Positions 14,471-19,950 of a stretch of 57,977 bases of DNA are shown piece after piece. Location: positions 1-57,977 of the IMG/VR virus record IMGVR_UViG_3300006810_000004; one strand, given 5' to 3'. Below the pieces are notes generated by a model that was not told the origin of the DNA, made no database searches, and saw only the letters and a program-made list of their open reading frames with translations. Origin of the DNA: a virus. The translations under genes and the position numbers were made by a program. Position 1 is the first letter of the stretch; every line of letters begins with the position of its first letter.

Positions 14471-15156
14471 TTCCCAATATCTCCCGCTATATGATGCCTT
14501 ACAAATTGCCCATAAGGTAAAGTTTTAACCCATTGTGTTAATTTCACGGCGTCGGTTCTATCCTGTTTTTGCTTTGAAGTATCCGACCAAGCAAAGCGGG
14601 TGAAACCTTGCCCCGCATAACAACCGCCCTTTTCAGATTTTCCTACTTTCTTTTTTTGGCTACCGTGAGCAACAAACTTAATAATATAATTTCTTTTTAT
14701 CCTAGCGCAAAGAGGTTCACCACTACCGCAATTTTGACAAGTGATTTTTTTATTATCTTCGGCGGGACATTTTACAAACTTAACGCCGTTAATAATATCA
14801 ACTTTGTCGGACATTGTAGCGGGTGCTGTATAAGTAGTTTGGTGACCGTTATGGAAACTGTTTAGAGCTTGAACGACTGTATCAGCAGAATAATTTATCA
14901 CCGTTTTATTTTCTTGATTGCTTGGAATATTTTTATAATCAAAATGAGTATATGTCCACGCCTTGCCCCTTTTTGGGACTGCATTAATTAAAGCGTTTAA
15001 ATATTCTTTGTCTATTTTATTTGATGAATTGTCAGCGTCAGGGTTTAAAGAACACGAAGCGGGACAAGTTGAGTACATAGAAGCCCCCGCCCTGTATGTG
15101 GTCGCGATAGCCCCCGTTTTTCTATTAGATGATAAATTAACTAATTTTAAAGACAT
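14467..15156 (-). CDS. Cysteine-motif protein (TCPxxC / CxxC / GCYA family)
   Basis: 229 aa. Cys residues are arranged as C31-x3-C35 ('STCPASCSLNPDADN'), C130, C140-x2-C143-x6-C150 ('ITCQNCGSGEPLC'), a following 'FVAHG', and 'GGCYAGQGF' with C179. This set recurs in phages and plasmids of diverse hosts and probably binds a metal or iron-sulfur cluster; to my knowledge its role is not settled. His/Tyr-rich 'WTYTHFDYK' lies at 67-75. It is driven by the promoter at 15188 and coupled to the nuclease downstream. Confidence 0.7.
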   Translation of the reverse strand: MSLKLVNLSSNRKTGAIATTYRAGASMYSTCPASCSLNPDADNSSNKIDKEYLNALINAVPKRGKAWTYTHFDYKNIPSNQENKTVINYSADTVVQALNSFHNGHQTTYTAPATMSDKVDIINGVKFVKCPAEDNKKITCQNCGSGEPLCARIKRNYIIKFVAHGSQKKKVGKSEKGGCYAGQGFTRFAWSDTSKQKQDRTDAVKLTQWVKTLPYGQFVRHHIAGDIGK

Positions 15157-15187
15157 GGTTTTTTATTCCTTTCTTAATTATCCCATA

Positions 15188-15215
15188 ATCTTATTATTAT
15201 ATGATAACTTGTCAA
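15188..15215 (-). promoter_or_regulatory. Early promoter with TTATGGGATAA downstream of the -10
   Basis: Minus strand: TTGACA (15210-15215), 16-base spacer, TAAGAT (15188-15193), followed by TTATGGGATAA (15178-15188). It is near-identical in layout to the promoter at 14063. Confidence 0.75.
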
Positions 15216-15220
15216 GCCAT

Positions 15221-15427
15221 TTAATAATATATTTTTGTTTTTTCTTCGACTTCAATAAGTTCTTTAGAAAGATCATCACAAAAAATTTCAATGTTAGCTT
15301 TTTGCAACGGGTTTAGTGTTGGGTTATTTATAACTATATTTAATTTTATTAAAGCTTCTTCTATTTCATCATATAATTGTGAATTGTCGTCAATTTCTTG
15401 TTGTATTAATTCGCTTACTTTTCCCAT
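15221..15427 (-). CDS. Small early hypothetical protein
   Basis: 68 aa, starting MGKVSELIQQEIDDNSQLYD, acidic and all-helical, with AAGAAAGGAC before the ATG. No recognised motif. It is followed directly by the promoter at 15188-15215 and preceded by an untranslated stretch of about 130 bases after the interrupted frame. Confidence 0.65.
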   Translation of the reverse strand: MGKVSELIQQEIDDNSQLYDEIEEALIKLNIVINNPTLNPLQKANIEIFCDDLSKELIEVEEKTKIYY

Positions 15428-15555
15428 TTTTGTCCTTTCTTAATTGTTTATTTATAAAGAGATGAAGGGCTTTTAATTTGACATAGCTAATAGCTTTTTA
15501 ACCTACTTCAAAAACCTTTGGAGCGAATTTAAAAGGTATAACCCTACACACTCTC
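15428..15555 (-). other. Untranslated stretch between interrupted ORF and the 68-aa gene
   Basis: No gene seen. A 9-bp inverted repeat, AAGAGATGA (15457-15465) against TCATCTCTT (15556-15564), brackets it, so the transcript could fold into a long stem-loop covering the whole stretch. The second arm overlaps the stop of the interrupted ORF. Confidence 0.4.
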
Positions 15556-15798
15556 TCATCTCTTAACATAAACACAGATCAACCTTAACGCCACACCTAG
15601 AGGGTTAATTAAGTAAGTTCCACCGTCAGTAAAGACGGGTGCAGTCGTGCCATTACATTCTGTGTTCATTATAGAATACAAACCTAACACTTTCGCCACC
15701 TAGTCGCACACCTTACAAATTCTCGCCGTCATGTGTTCAGCAACGCCACTTATGTAAGTAACGCTAGGCTTGGTTGCTACTAAAGATTTAATATTCAT
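15556..15798 (-). pseudogene. Small early ORF of 80 sense codons interrupted by an in-frame TAG
   Basis: From ATG at 15798 the frame gives MNIKSLVATKPSVTYISGVA... up to codon 32, a TAG at 15700-15702, then 47 more codons, including 'GTTAPVFTDGGTYLINPLGV', before TGA at 15556-15558. Both halves look protein-like and stay in one frame. The TAG is one change from TGG or CAG. It may be an error, a decayed gene, or readthrough. The promoter -10 abuts the ATG, so it could be leaderless. A structured non-coding RNA is the alternative. Confidence 0.5.
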
Positions 15799-15832
15799 AT
15801 CTTATATATATGAGATAAAAGTAAAATGTCAA
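15799..15832 (-). promoter_or_regulatory. Early promoter abutting the interrupted ORF
   Basis: Minus strand: TTGACA (15827-15832), 18-base spacer containing TATCTCATA, TATATA (15803-15808). Alternatively TAAGAT at 15799-15804 is the -10, which restores the six-base distance to TATCTCA seen elsewhere. It diverges from the plus-strand promoter at 15855. Confidence 0.6.
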
Positions 15833-15854
15833 CCCTTAAAATAAAATTATTTTA

Positions 15855-15882
15855 TTCTTGTATTATCCCATATTAATATTAT
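15855..15882 (+). promoter_or_regulatory. Plus-strand early promoter with TATCCCA spacer element
   Basis: TTCTTG (15855-15860), 16-base spacer TATTATCCCATATTAA, TATTAT (15877-15882). TATCCCA is again at spacer positions 4-10. A TTGTAT/TATATA reading shifted by three bases is also possible. It drives the coupled set at 15978-17020. Confidence 0.65.
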
Positions 15883-15977
15883 ATAAATAATTAAGAAAAT
15901 GTTTTCTAGGGGTAAGTAATAAACGGAGTTATTCGGCTTACTTATCCCGACCGCGTAGAAATTAGAAAGGACTAAAA

Positions 15978-16148
15978 ATGAGTGATTTACAAATGGAAGA
16001 ATTTAAAGAGCATATGCAAAATGAATTAGCTGATATGACGGTTAATGATTTTACTAATCTAATAGATAAACATGATTTAGGAATAGCAGAACTTGATGCA
16101 ATGTTTTATGACTTACTAGAGATACTAGTAAAAGAAAGGTCTAAATAA
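15978..16148 (+). CDS. 56-aa acidic early protein
   Basis: MSDLQMEEFKEHMQNELADM..., ending VKERSK. Acidic, all-helical. AGAAAGGACTAAAA precedes the ATG and the stop overlaps the next start as TAATG. First gene of a plus-strand set of five short coupled frames. Function unknown. Confidence 0.65.
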   Translation: MSDLQMEEFKEHMQNELADMTVNDFTNLIDKHDLGIAELDAMFYDLLEILVKERSK

Positions 16149-16450
16149 TGAATAGAAAGGAAAGTATTATACAAGACATAAGAGATTTAAGAGACGATGA
16201 CTCTCATGTATGCCCCGCTGATAAAGATGATTACTTAGAATGTACTTGTACAAAGTATGATCATGTTATTGACAAGTTGGAGAACTTTACAACTGAACTT
16301 AAAGATAAAATAATTAATTTAAGTATATCAGTTGCTTGTATGATTGATGACATAGATGAGGTCAAACAAAAAGATGTAGAACATATACAAGACTTAACAA
16401 CTCAACTTGAGAATATAGTTGACTCTAATACAGAAAAGAGGTGGGACTGA
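16148..16450 (+). CDS. Early hypothetical protein
   Basis: 100 aa starting MNRKESIIQDIRDLRDDDSH. Acidic, with 'CPADKDDYLECTCTK' (three Cys) near residues 21-35 and a long amphipathic helix after it ('TTELKDKIINLSISVACMID'), probably a coiled coil. TAATG overlap upstream and TGATG overlap downstream. The Cys group might bind metal but is short of a standard motif. Confidence 0.65.
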   Translation: MNRKESIIQDIRDLRDDDSHVCPADKDDYLECTCTKYDHVIDKLENFTTELKDKIINLSISVACMIDDIDEVKQKDVEHIQDLTTQLENIVDSNTEKRWD

Positions 16451-16566
16451 TGAAGATTGAACCTAAATCAAAAGACTGTGTCTATATAACAATTAATGGT
16501 TGGGTTTATTATATTGATGACTCGACAGGTGATAGAATAATGAAAAAATGGAGGGACAAAGAATGA
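16450..16566 (+). CDS. 38-aa early hypothetical protein
   Basis: MKIEPKSKDCVYITINGWVY..., ending WRDKE. It looks like a small beta-sheet fold ('CVYITINGWVYYIDDSTGD'). TGATG overlap upstream, ATGA overlap downstream; the overlaps and codon pattern support coding. Confidence 0.6.
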   Translation: MKIEPKSKDCVYITINGWVYYIDDSTGDRIMKKWRDKE

Positions 16567-16973
16567 CTAACAAAGATAGAGCAGAAAAAATACAAAGATT
16601 ACTTGGTCTACAAGATGACGGTAAAGCAGAGTATGCAAGAGTTGCAGACGTAATTTGCGATTTAAGACATTATTGTGATTTGCATAAAATTGATTGGCAA
16701 GATGAAAAGTCTATGTCATATGATTTTTATGACGCAGAGACTTATCAAGAAGTACCTTTGACTAAAAAAGAAAGCATAATTATAGCTAGTCAAGACTATC
16801 TAAGGGTTCGTTTGCCTTTTGATTATGACACATGGACAAAAGAGGTACTTCTAAAATATATACAATCTAATTTATTTGGTGAAACCTATAAACCCACTAC
16901 TGAGGATGCAGAAGAATTTTGGGAAATTATTTTAGACAAGGCAAATTGGTATGAAAAAGGGGTGCAAGAATGA
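16563..16973 (+). CDS. Early hypothetical protein
   Basis: 136 aa from ATG at 16563 (MTNKDRAEKIQRLLGLQDDG). An earlier ATG at 16548 is in frame but forms part of the GGAGG ribosome site, eight to nine bases before the preferred start, and would lengthen the overlap with the previous gene. Aromatic and acidic ('KSMSYDFYDAETYQEVPLTK'). No recognised domain. ATGA overlap with the next microgene. Confidence 0.65.
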   Translation: MTNKDRAEKIQRLLGLQDDGKAEYARVADVICDLRHYCDLHKIDWQDEKSMSYDFYDAETYQEVPLTKKESIIIASQDYLRVRLPFDYDTWTKEVLLKYIQSNLFGETYKPTTEDAEEFWEIILDKANWYEKGVQE

Positions 16974-17020
16974 TTGAGTGGATTATGGAATTATTAAAAG
17001 ATCTTATTGATGGGGATTAA
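16970..17020 (+). CDS. Candidate 16-aa microprotein
   Basis: MIEWIMELLKDLIDGD: an amphipathic acidic helix. Starts by ATGA overlap and its stop lies inside the palindrome at 17009-17028. Coding is supported only by the coupling. Confidence 0.35.
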   Translation: MIEWIMELLKDLIDGD

Positions 17021-17028
17021 TCCCCATC
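17009..17028. terminator. 20-bp perfect palindrome between convergent operons
   Basis: GATGGGGATT joined to AATCCCCATC with no loop, containing the stops of the plus-strand and minus-strand microgenes. It likely works as a bidirectional terminator stem, although neither side has a long T run. Confidence 0.6.
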
Positions 17029-17073
17029 ATGCTCTATGGTAGTGACTTCCATACCGATAGATTCACCGTTCAT
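17017..17073 (-). CDS. Candidate 18-aa microprotein after terS
   Basis: MNGESIGMEVTTIEHDGD. Its ATG overlaps the terS stop as TAATG and its own stop lies in the shared palindrome. Acidic. Low-confidence call that rests on coupling only. Confidence 0.3.
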   Translation of the reverse strand: MNGESIGMEVTTIEHDGD

Positions 17074-17504
17074 TATGTTTTGGCTACAACTTCTTTTAGC
17101 TTTGCTTCAAGTTCGGGCCTCGACATATTATCTAGAGAAGCAGTTACAACTTCCTTTCGATCTACATAAAATCCTGCCAACTGACCACGTCGGTATTCTG
17201 CTACAATCGCAGGACCTAGTTGACCATTCTCAACTGCTTGTTCTCTTAGTCTAGCTAATTCTCTAGCGTGTTTAACAAAATCAATTTTACTAGCCTCCGC
17301 ATATTCTTTTTGCAAAAATTCAATCGCTTCTACAACTTTAGGAAACATCTTAGGATTGCGTAAGTTACAAGCCATTTGAGTCGCTGAGTTCTCAGAGTAA
17401 CCCGCTTGTTTTGCACAGTCAGTAGGAGTCATCCTCCCATTTTCTTTTACAAAAGTAAGAACAAAAGCTCTTTGTTTTGGTGTTAATTGTTTATCAATAT
17501 CCAT
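17073..17504 (-). CDS. terS: Terminase small subunit
   Basis: 143 aa. The N-terminal 'LTPKQRAFVLTFVKENGRMT' and 'PTDCAKQAGYSENSATQMAC' form the helix-turn-helix that recognises the packaging site, and 'NLRNPKMFPKVVEAIEFLQK' follows, as in the Terminase_2 family. The middle helices would oligomerise and the end contacts the large subunit. The gene is about 6 kb from terL, on the same strand, separated by early genes. A dense repeat block lies just upstream (17590-17726), a possible pac site or origin. Confidence 0.85.
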   Translation of the reverse strand: MDIDKQLTPKQRAFVLTFVKENGRMTPTDCAKQAGYSENSATQMACNLRNPKMFPKVVEAIEFLQKEYAEASKIDFVKHARELARLREQAVENGQLGPAIVAEYRRGQLAGFYVDRKEVVTASLDNMSRPELEAKLKEVVAKT

Positions 17505-17534
17505 AATTATTATTTACTATATATACATAGAAAG

Positions 17535-17563
17535 TAAATATATATAAAAAAAATGTATTTCAA
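17535..17563 (-). promoter_or_regulatory. Promoter of terS (weak match)
   Basis: Minus strand: TTGAAA (17558-17563), 17-base spacer, TATTTA (17535-17540) in a very AT-rich stretch, about 30 bases before the terS ATG. Confidence 0.45.
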
Positions 17564-17589
17564 TGAAAAAACCTCAGTCTGTAAGACTG

Positions 17590-17705
17590 CTACTATTGTT
17601 GTATATCAACTATTCTAGAAATCATCTATCCCAAGGTTACGTAACCTGAAACACAGACGTAACCTAAAACGTAACCCTACTATTGTTGTATATCAACTAT
17701 TCTAG
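17590..17705. repeat. 29-bp perfect direct repeat pair
   Basis: Copies at 17590-17618 and 17677-17705, 87 bases apart start to start. Each contains the near-palindrome GTTGTATATCAAC. They enclose the GGTTACGT iterons. Confidence 0.9.
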
Positions 17706-17726
17706 CCTAAAGTTACGTGGTTACGT
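17635..17726. repeat. Iteron-like GGTTACGT cluster: candidate origin, pac site or operator
   Basis: Six copies of GGTTACGT or its complement ACGTAACC (one as AGTTACGT) in 92 bases: 17635-17642 and 17639-17646, which together form the perfect palindrome GGTTACGTAACC, then 17657-17664, 17669-17676, 17711-17718 and 17719-17726. It is non-coding and lies between the divergent terS and 17802 genes. Clusters of this kind bind an initiator, a terminase or a repressor; which one is unknown. Confidence 0.7.
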
Positions 17727-17767
17727 CAAATTCACGATATTTCAGAAATATTTTTTTCATTTTACTT

Positions 17768-17795
17768 TTGAAACATCTATATAAACTGATAATAT
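17768..17795 (+). promoter_or_regulatory. Plus-strand promoter, leaderless layout
   Basis: TTGAAA (17768-17773), 16-base spacer, TAATAT (17790-17795), then GTAACC and the ATG at 17802. Transcription would start at or next to the ATG. Confidence 0.6.
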
Positions 17796-17801
17796 GTAAC
17801 C

Positions 17802-18065
17802 ATGAATAGAAATGAAATAGAAGAATTTTACGGGGACGACGAACCAGATATACTTTTTGCAGATGGATTTGACTCTGCAATTTTGGGCGTGGTCCAAGAT
17901 CCGTGGCACGAGAACACTACACGAGTTCTCTACAGTATAGAACTTATATTAAAAGAACTTATGGGCGATAATGAAATGACCTATGAAGATGCATCAGAAT
18001 ACTTTGAATTTAACATCAGAGGCTCTTATATGGGAAAATACACACCTTTATTTCTAGATACATAA
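17802..18065 (+). CDS. Acidic hypothetical protein, candidate leaderless gene
   Basis: 87 aa starting MNRNEIEEFYGDDEPDILFA. Acidic, with 'GVVQDPWHENTTRVLYSIEL' and 'MTYEDASEYFEFNIRGSYMG'. No Shine-Dalgarno and the -10 box ends six bases before ATG. First gene of the plus-strand set that includes the lysozyme. No family recognised. Confidence 0.7.
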   Translation: MNRNEIEEFYGDDEPDILFADGFDSAILGVVQDPWHENTTRVLYSIELILKELMGDNEMTYEDASEYFEFNIRGSYMGKYTPLFLDT

Positions 18066-18071
18066 CTAATC

Positions 18072-18362
18072 ATGAGCGAAAAATTCAAAAATCCAATTTC
18101 GGCCCCGTTAGTCTTAATCGAATGGTTTGATGCAAAAGATGGAGATACAGGTTGGCATCCTGTAGAAGAAATCTTTCTTGAAGAATTAGCCACTTGCCAA
18201 TCGGTCGGTTGGCTGATAAAAGATACAAAGTCCCAAATAACTATTATGAGTGATTACTGTGAATACAACGAAGAGAAAGATGGCGGTAGACACATAACCA
18301 TTCCGGGAAGTTGGGTAAACAAGATTATATATTTAGAACAAAAAAAGGAGACAGAGAAATAA
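18072..18362 (+). CDS. Hypothetical protein
   Basis: 96 aa starting MSEKFKNPISAPLVLIEWFD. Mixed alpha/beta, with 'SVGWLIKDTKSQITIMSDYC' in the middle and 'RHITIPGSWVNKIIYLEQ' near the end. No known domain. It lies six bases after the previous stop and one base before the lysozyme start. Confidence 0.7.
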   Translation: MSEKFKNPISAPLVLIEWFDAKDGDTGWHPVEEIFLEELATCQSVGWLIKDTKSQITIMSDYCEYNEEKDGGRHITIPGSWVNKIIYLEQKKETEK

Positions 18363-18363
18363 G

Positions 18364-18798
18364 ATGGATATGACAAGACTTTTAAAATCAGTGCGTGACC
18401 ATGAAGGGTATCGCAATAAGGTGTATTTAGACACGCTAGGCAAGAGAACTGTGGGCGTCGGCCACCTTTGCGTGGAAGACTTTTGGGAAGATGATAAAGA
18501 GTACGACGAAGAGTTTTTAATGGAGACTTTAGAAAAGGATTTAGAGAACGCTATCTCAGGTGCAGAAGAATTGCTTGGTGAGTACACGGTCCATGATCAG
18601 TGTAAAGAGCTTATTGTAGAAATGGTATTTCAAATGGGTAAAACAGGTGTGTCTAAGTTCCCTGCTATGTGGAGAGCGCTCAAAGAATCTACACCGCCAG
18701 ATTATAAAACGGCGTCAGTTGAGATGCTTGACTCCAGATGGGCCAAACAAACTCCTCAAAGAGCCAAAGCCATGGCTAAAAAGATGTCTCAATTATGA
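18364..18798 (+). CDS. Endolysin, T4-type lysozyme (GH24)
   Basis: 144 aa muramidase that cuts the peptidoglycan glycan chain at lysis. 'VRDHEGYRNKVYLDTLGKRT' and 'VGVGH' hold the catalytic triad E14, D23, T29, with exactly the E-9-D-6-T spacing of T4 lysozyme (E11, D20, T26). No signal peptide or SAR-type membrane anchor is visible, so it should be a cytoplasmic, holin-dependent lysozyme; the holin is at 4196. The stop overlaps the next ATG by four bases. Confidence 0.9.
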   Translation: MDMTRLLKSVRDHEGYRNKVYLDTLGKRTVGVGHLCVEDFWEDDKEYDEEFLMETLEKDLENAISGAEELLGEYTVHDQCKELIVEMVFQMGKTGVSKFPAMWRALKESTPPDYKTASVEMLDSRWAKQTPQRAKAMAKKMSQL

Positions 18799-19049
18799 AA
18801 AAATTTATACATATAAATCAACTTAAAATAAGATCAAATAAAAAACACAACACTAACGAACCTGTCATTACTTGTAAGACCTATAAGTCAAATGACTATG
18901 CTCATAACTTAGAAATCAAAGACAAAGACGATGTCACCGTGGCTAAAATAGTTTACTCACCTGAGAAGCCACTGTCTTGTGGTGCAAAAGTGTGGATTGA
19001 AACTAATGAAAAAATTGTTTTAGACAACGGTTTGTGTTTGGATAAATAG
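18795..19049 (+). CDS. Hypothetical protein after the lysozyme
   Basis: 84 aa starting MKKFIHINQLKIRSNKKHNT. Basic N-terminus, beta-rich, with 'VITCKTYKSNDYAHNLEIKD'. ATG overlaps the lysozyme stop (ATGA). The next gene starts directly after its stop. No recognised family. Confidence 0.65.
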   Translation: MKKFIHINQLKIRSNKKHNTNEPVITCKTYKSNDYAHNLEIKDKDDVTVAKIVYSPEKPLSCGAKVWIETNEKIVLDNGLCLDK

Positions 19050-19688
19050 ATGTCCTTTTTAGTAGCAAACGTACCACCTGTAAAAGTATGGATTAAAAAA
19101 CAATATCTCTACGATCATCAAAAAGGCCACGGAGAATATGTAGAAGGCGTTTGGGCAACAGTCAAATCTATACAAGGCAGAGCATTATACTTTGAAACAT
19201 ATATACCTGAGTACGCTGCGTTGTATGACAAGTTACCTATTAGTGCTTTTGTAAGTTCTCCTGATGTCAAAGAAGATTTACCTTTAGAAGAATTAGAACT
19301 ATGGGACGCGTTCAGTTATCATATCACAGTGATAGAAAAAACAACTGTACCTCCAAGAGCAAAGTATTTGTCACCTTCTAAAAATTGGTATAAGGGAGAA
19401 TATTTGTTTACGATAGATAACTGTCACGCTGATCATAACTTACCTAATATCAATTATTCGCAAGTGCCAGAAGAACATAAATCATTTAATATTCTAGAAT
19501 TAGAAAACGGCCACTTCGCCGCTCAACCTAACAATAGAACACTATTTTATGACAAGTCCTTGACTCCATCAGAACCAAAGCAACCTGACTTTAAAGTATC
19601 TACAATAGAATATAATGTAGAATCAGTTAGTAAGTGGACGGCGGGCGATGATTCTAATTACTTCTACACATTTAAAGAACAGAAGTAA
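19050..19688 (+). CDS. Hypothetical protein, 212 aa
   Basis: Starts MSFLVANVPPVKVWIKKQYL. Aromatic, beta-rich, soluble. Patches that look conserved: 'YLYDHQKGHGEYVEGVWATV' near the start and 'YLSPSKNWYKGEYLFTIDNC HADH' near residue 110-132. I think similar proteins occur in other marine phages, but I know no function. Last gene of the plus-strand set, convergent with 19691. Confidence 0.65.
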   Translation: MSFLVANVPPVKVWIKKQYLYDHQKGHGEYVEGVWATVKSIQGRALYFETYIPEYAALYDKLPISAFVSSPDVKEDLPLEELELWDAFSYHITVIEKTTVPPRAKYLSPSKNWYKGEYLFTIDNCHADHNLPNINYSQVPEEHKSFNILELENGHFAAQPNNRTLFYDKSLTPSEPKQPDFKVSTIEYNVESVSKWTAGDDSNYFYTFKEQK

Positions 19689-19690
19689 AA

Positions 19691-19885
19691 TTACATACTT
19701 CTTCTTTGATAAGTCTTTGGAAACTCATTATAGCTTAGATATTCTTTTAAAGCCCAACGCCAATCTTTACCATATTCTGCCTTACAATAGTTAATAAGGT
19801 CCTGTTGCGGGTCCTTATTGTCAGCAAACAAGTTGCTAAAGAAGTTTAGAAAGTGGTTCTTAGCACTGTTTGTGAGATTCATCAT
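19691..19885 (-). CDS. Small hypothetical protein
   Basis: 64 aa, MMNLTNSAKNHFLNFFSNLF..., with either of two ATGs possible. Aromatic and helical; 'YCKAEYGKDWRWALKEYLSY' in the middle. No promoter of the TATCCCA type seen upstream. Convergent with the plus-strand 19050 gene. Confidence 0.55.
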   Translation of the reverse strand: MMNLTNSAKNHFLNFFSNLFADNKDPQQDLINYCKAEYGKDWRWALKEYLSYNEFPKTYQRRSM

Positions 19886-19950
19886 ACAAGAGAATATAGG
19901 TATGAATTTTTAATTTACTTTTGTTATTTTGATATAGCTGATGTGTTATT

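Noticed and set aside
17521-17801. CRISPR-like array from the 29-bp repeats
   Set aside because: Only two repeat copies with one 58-bp interval that itself holds iterons; no cas genes.
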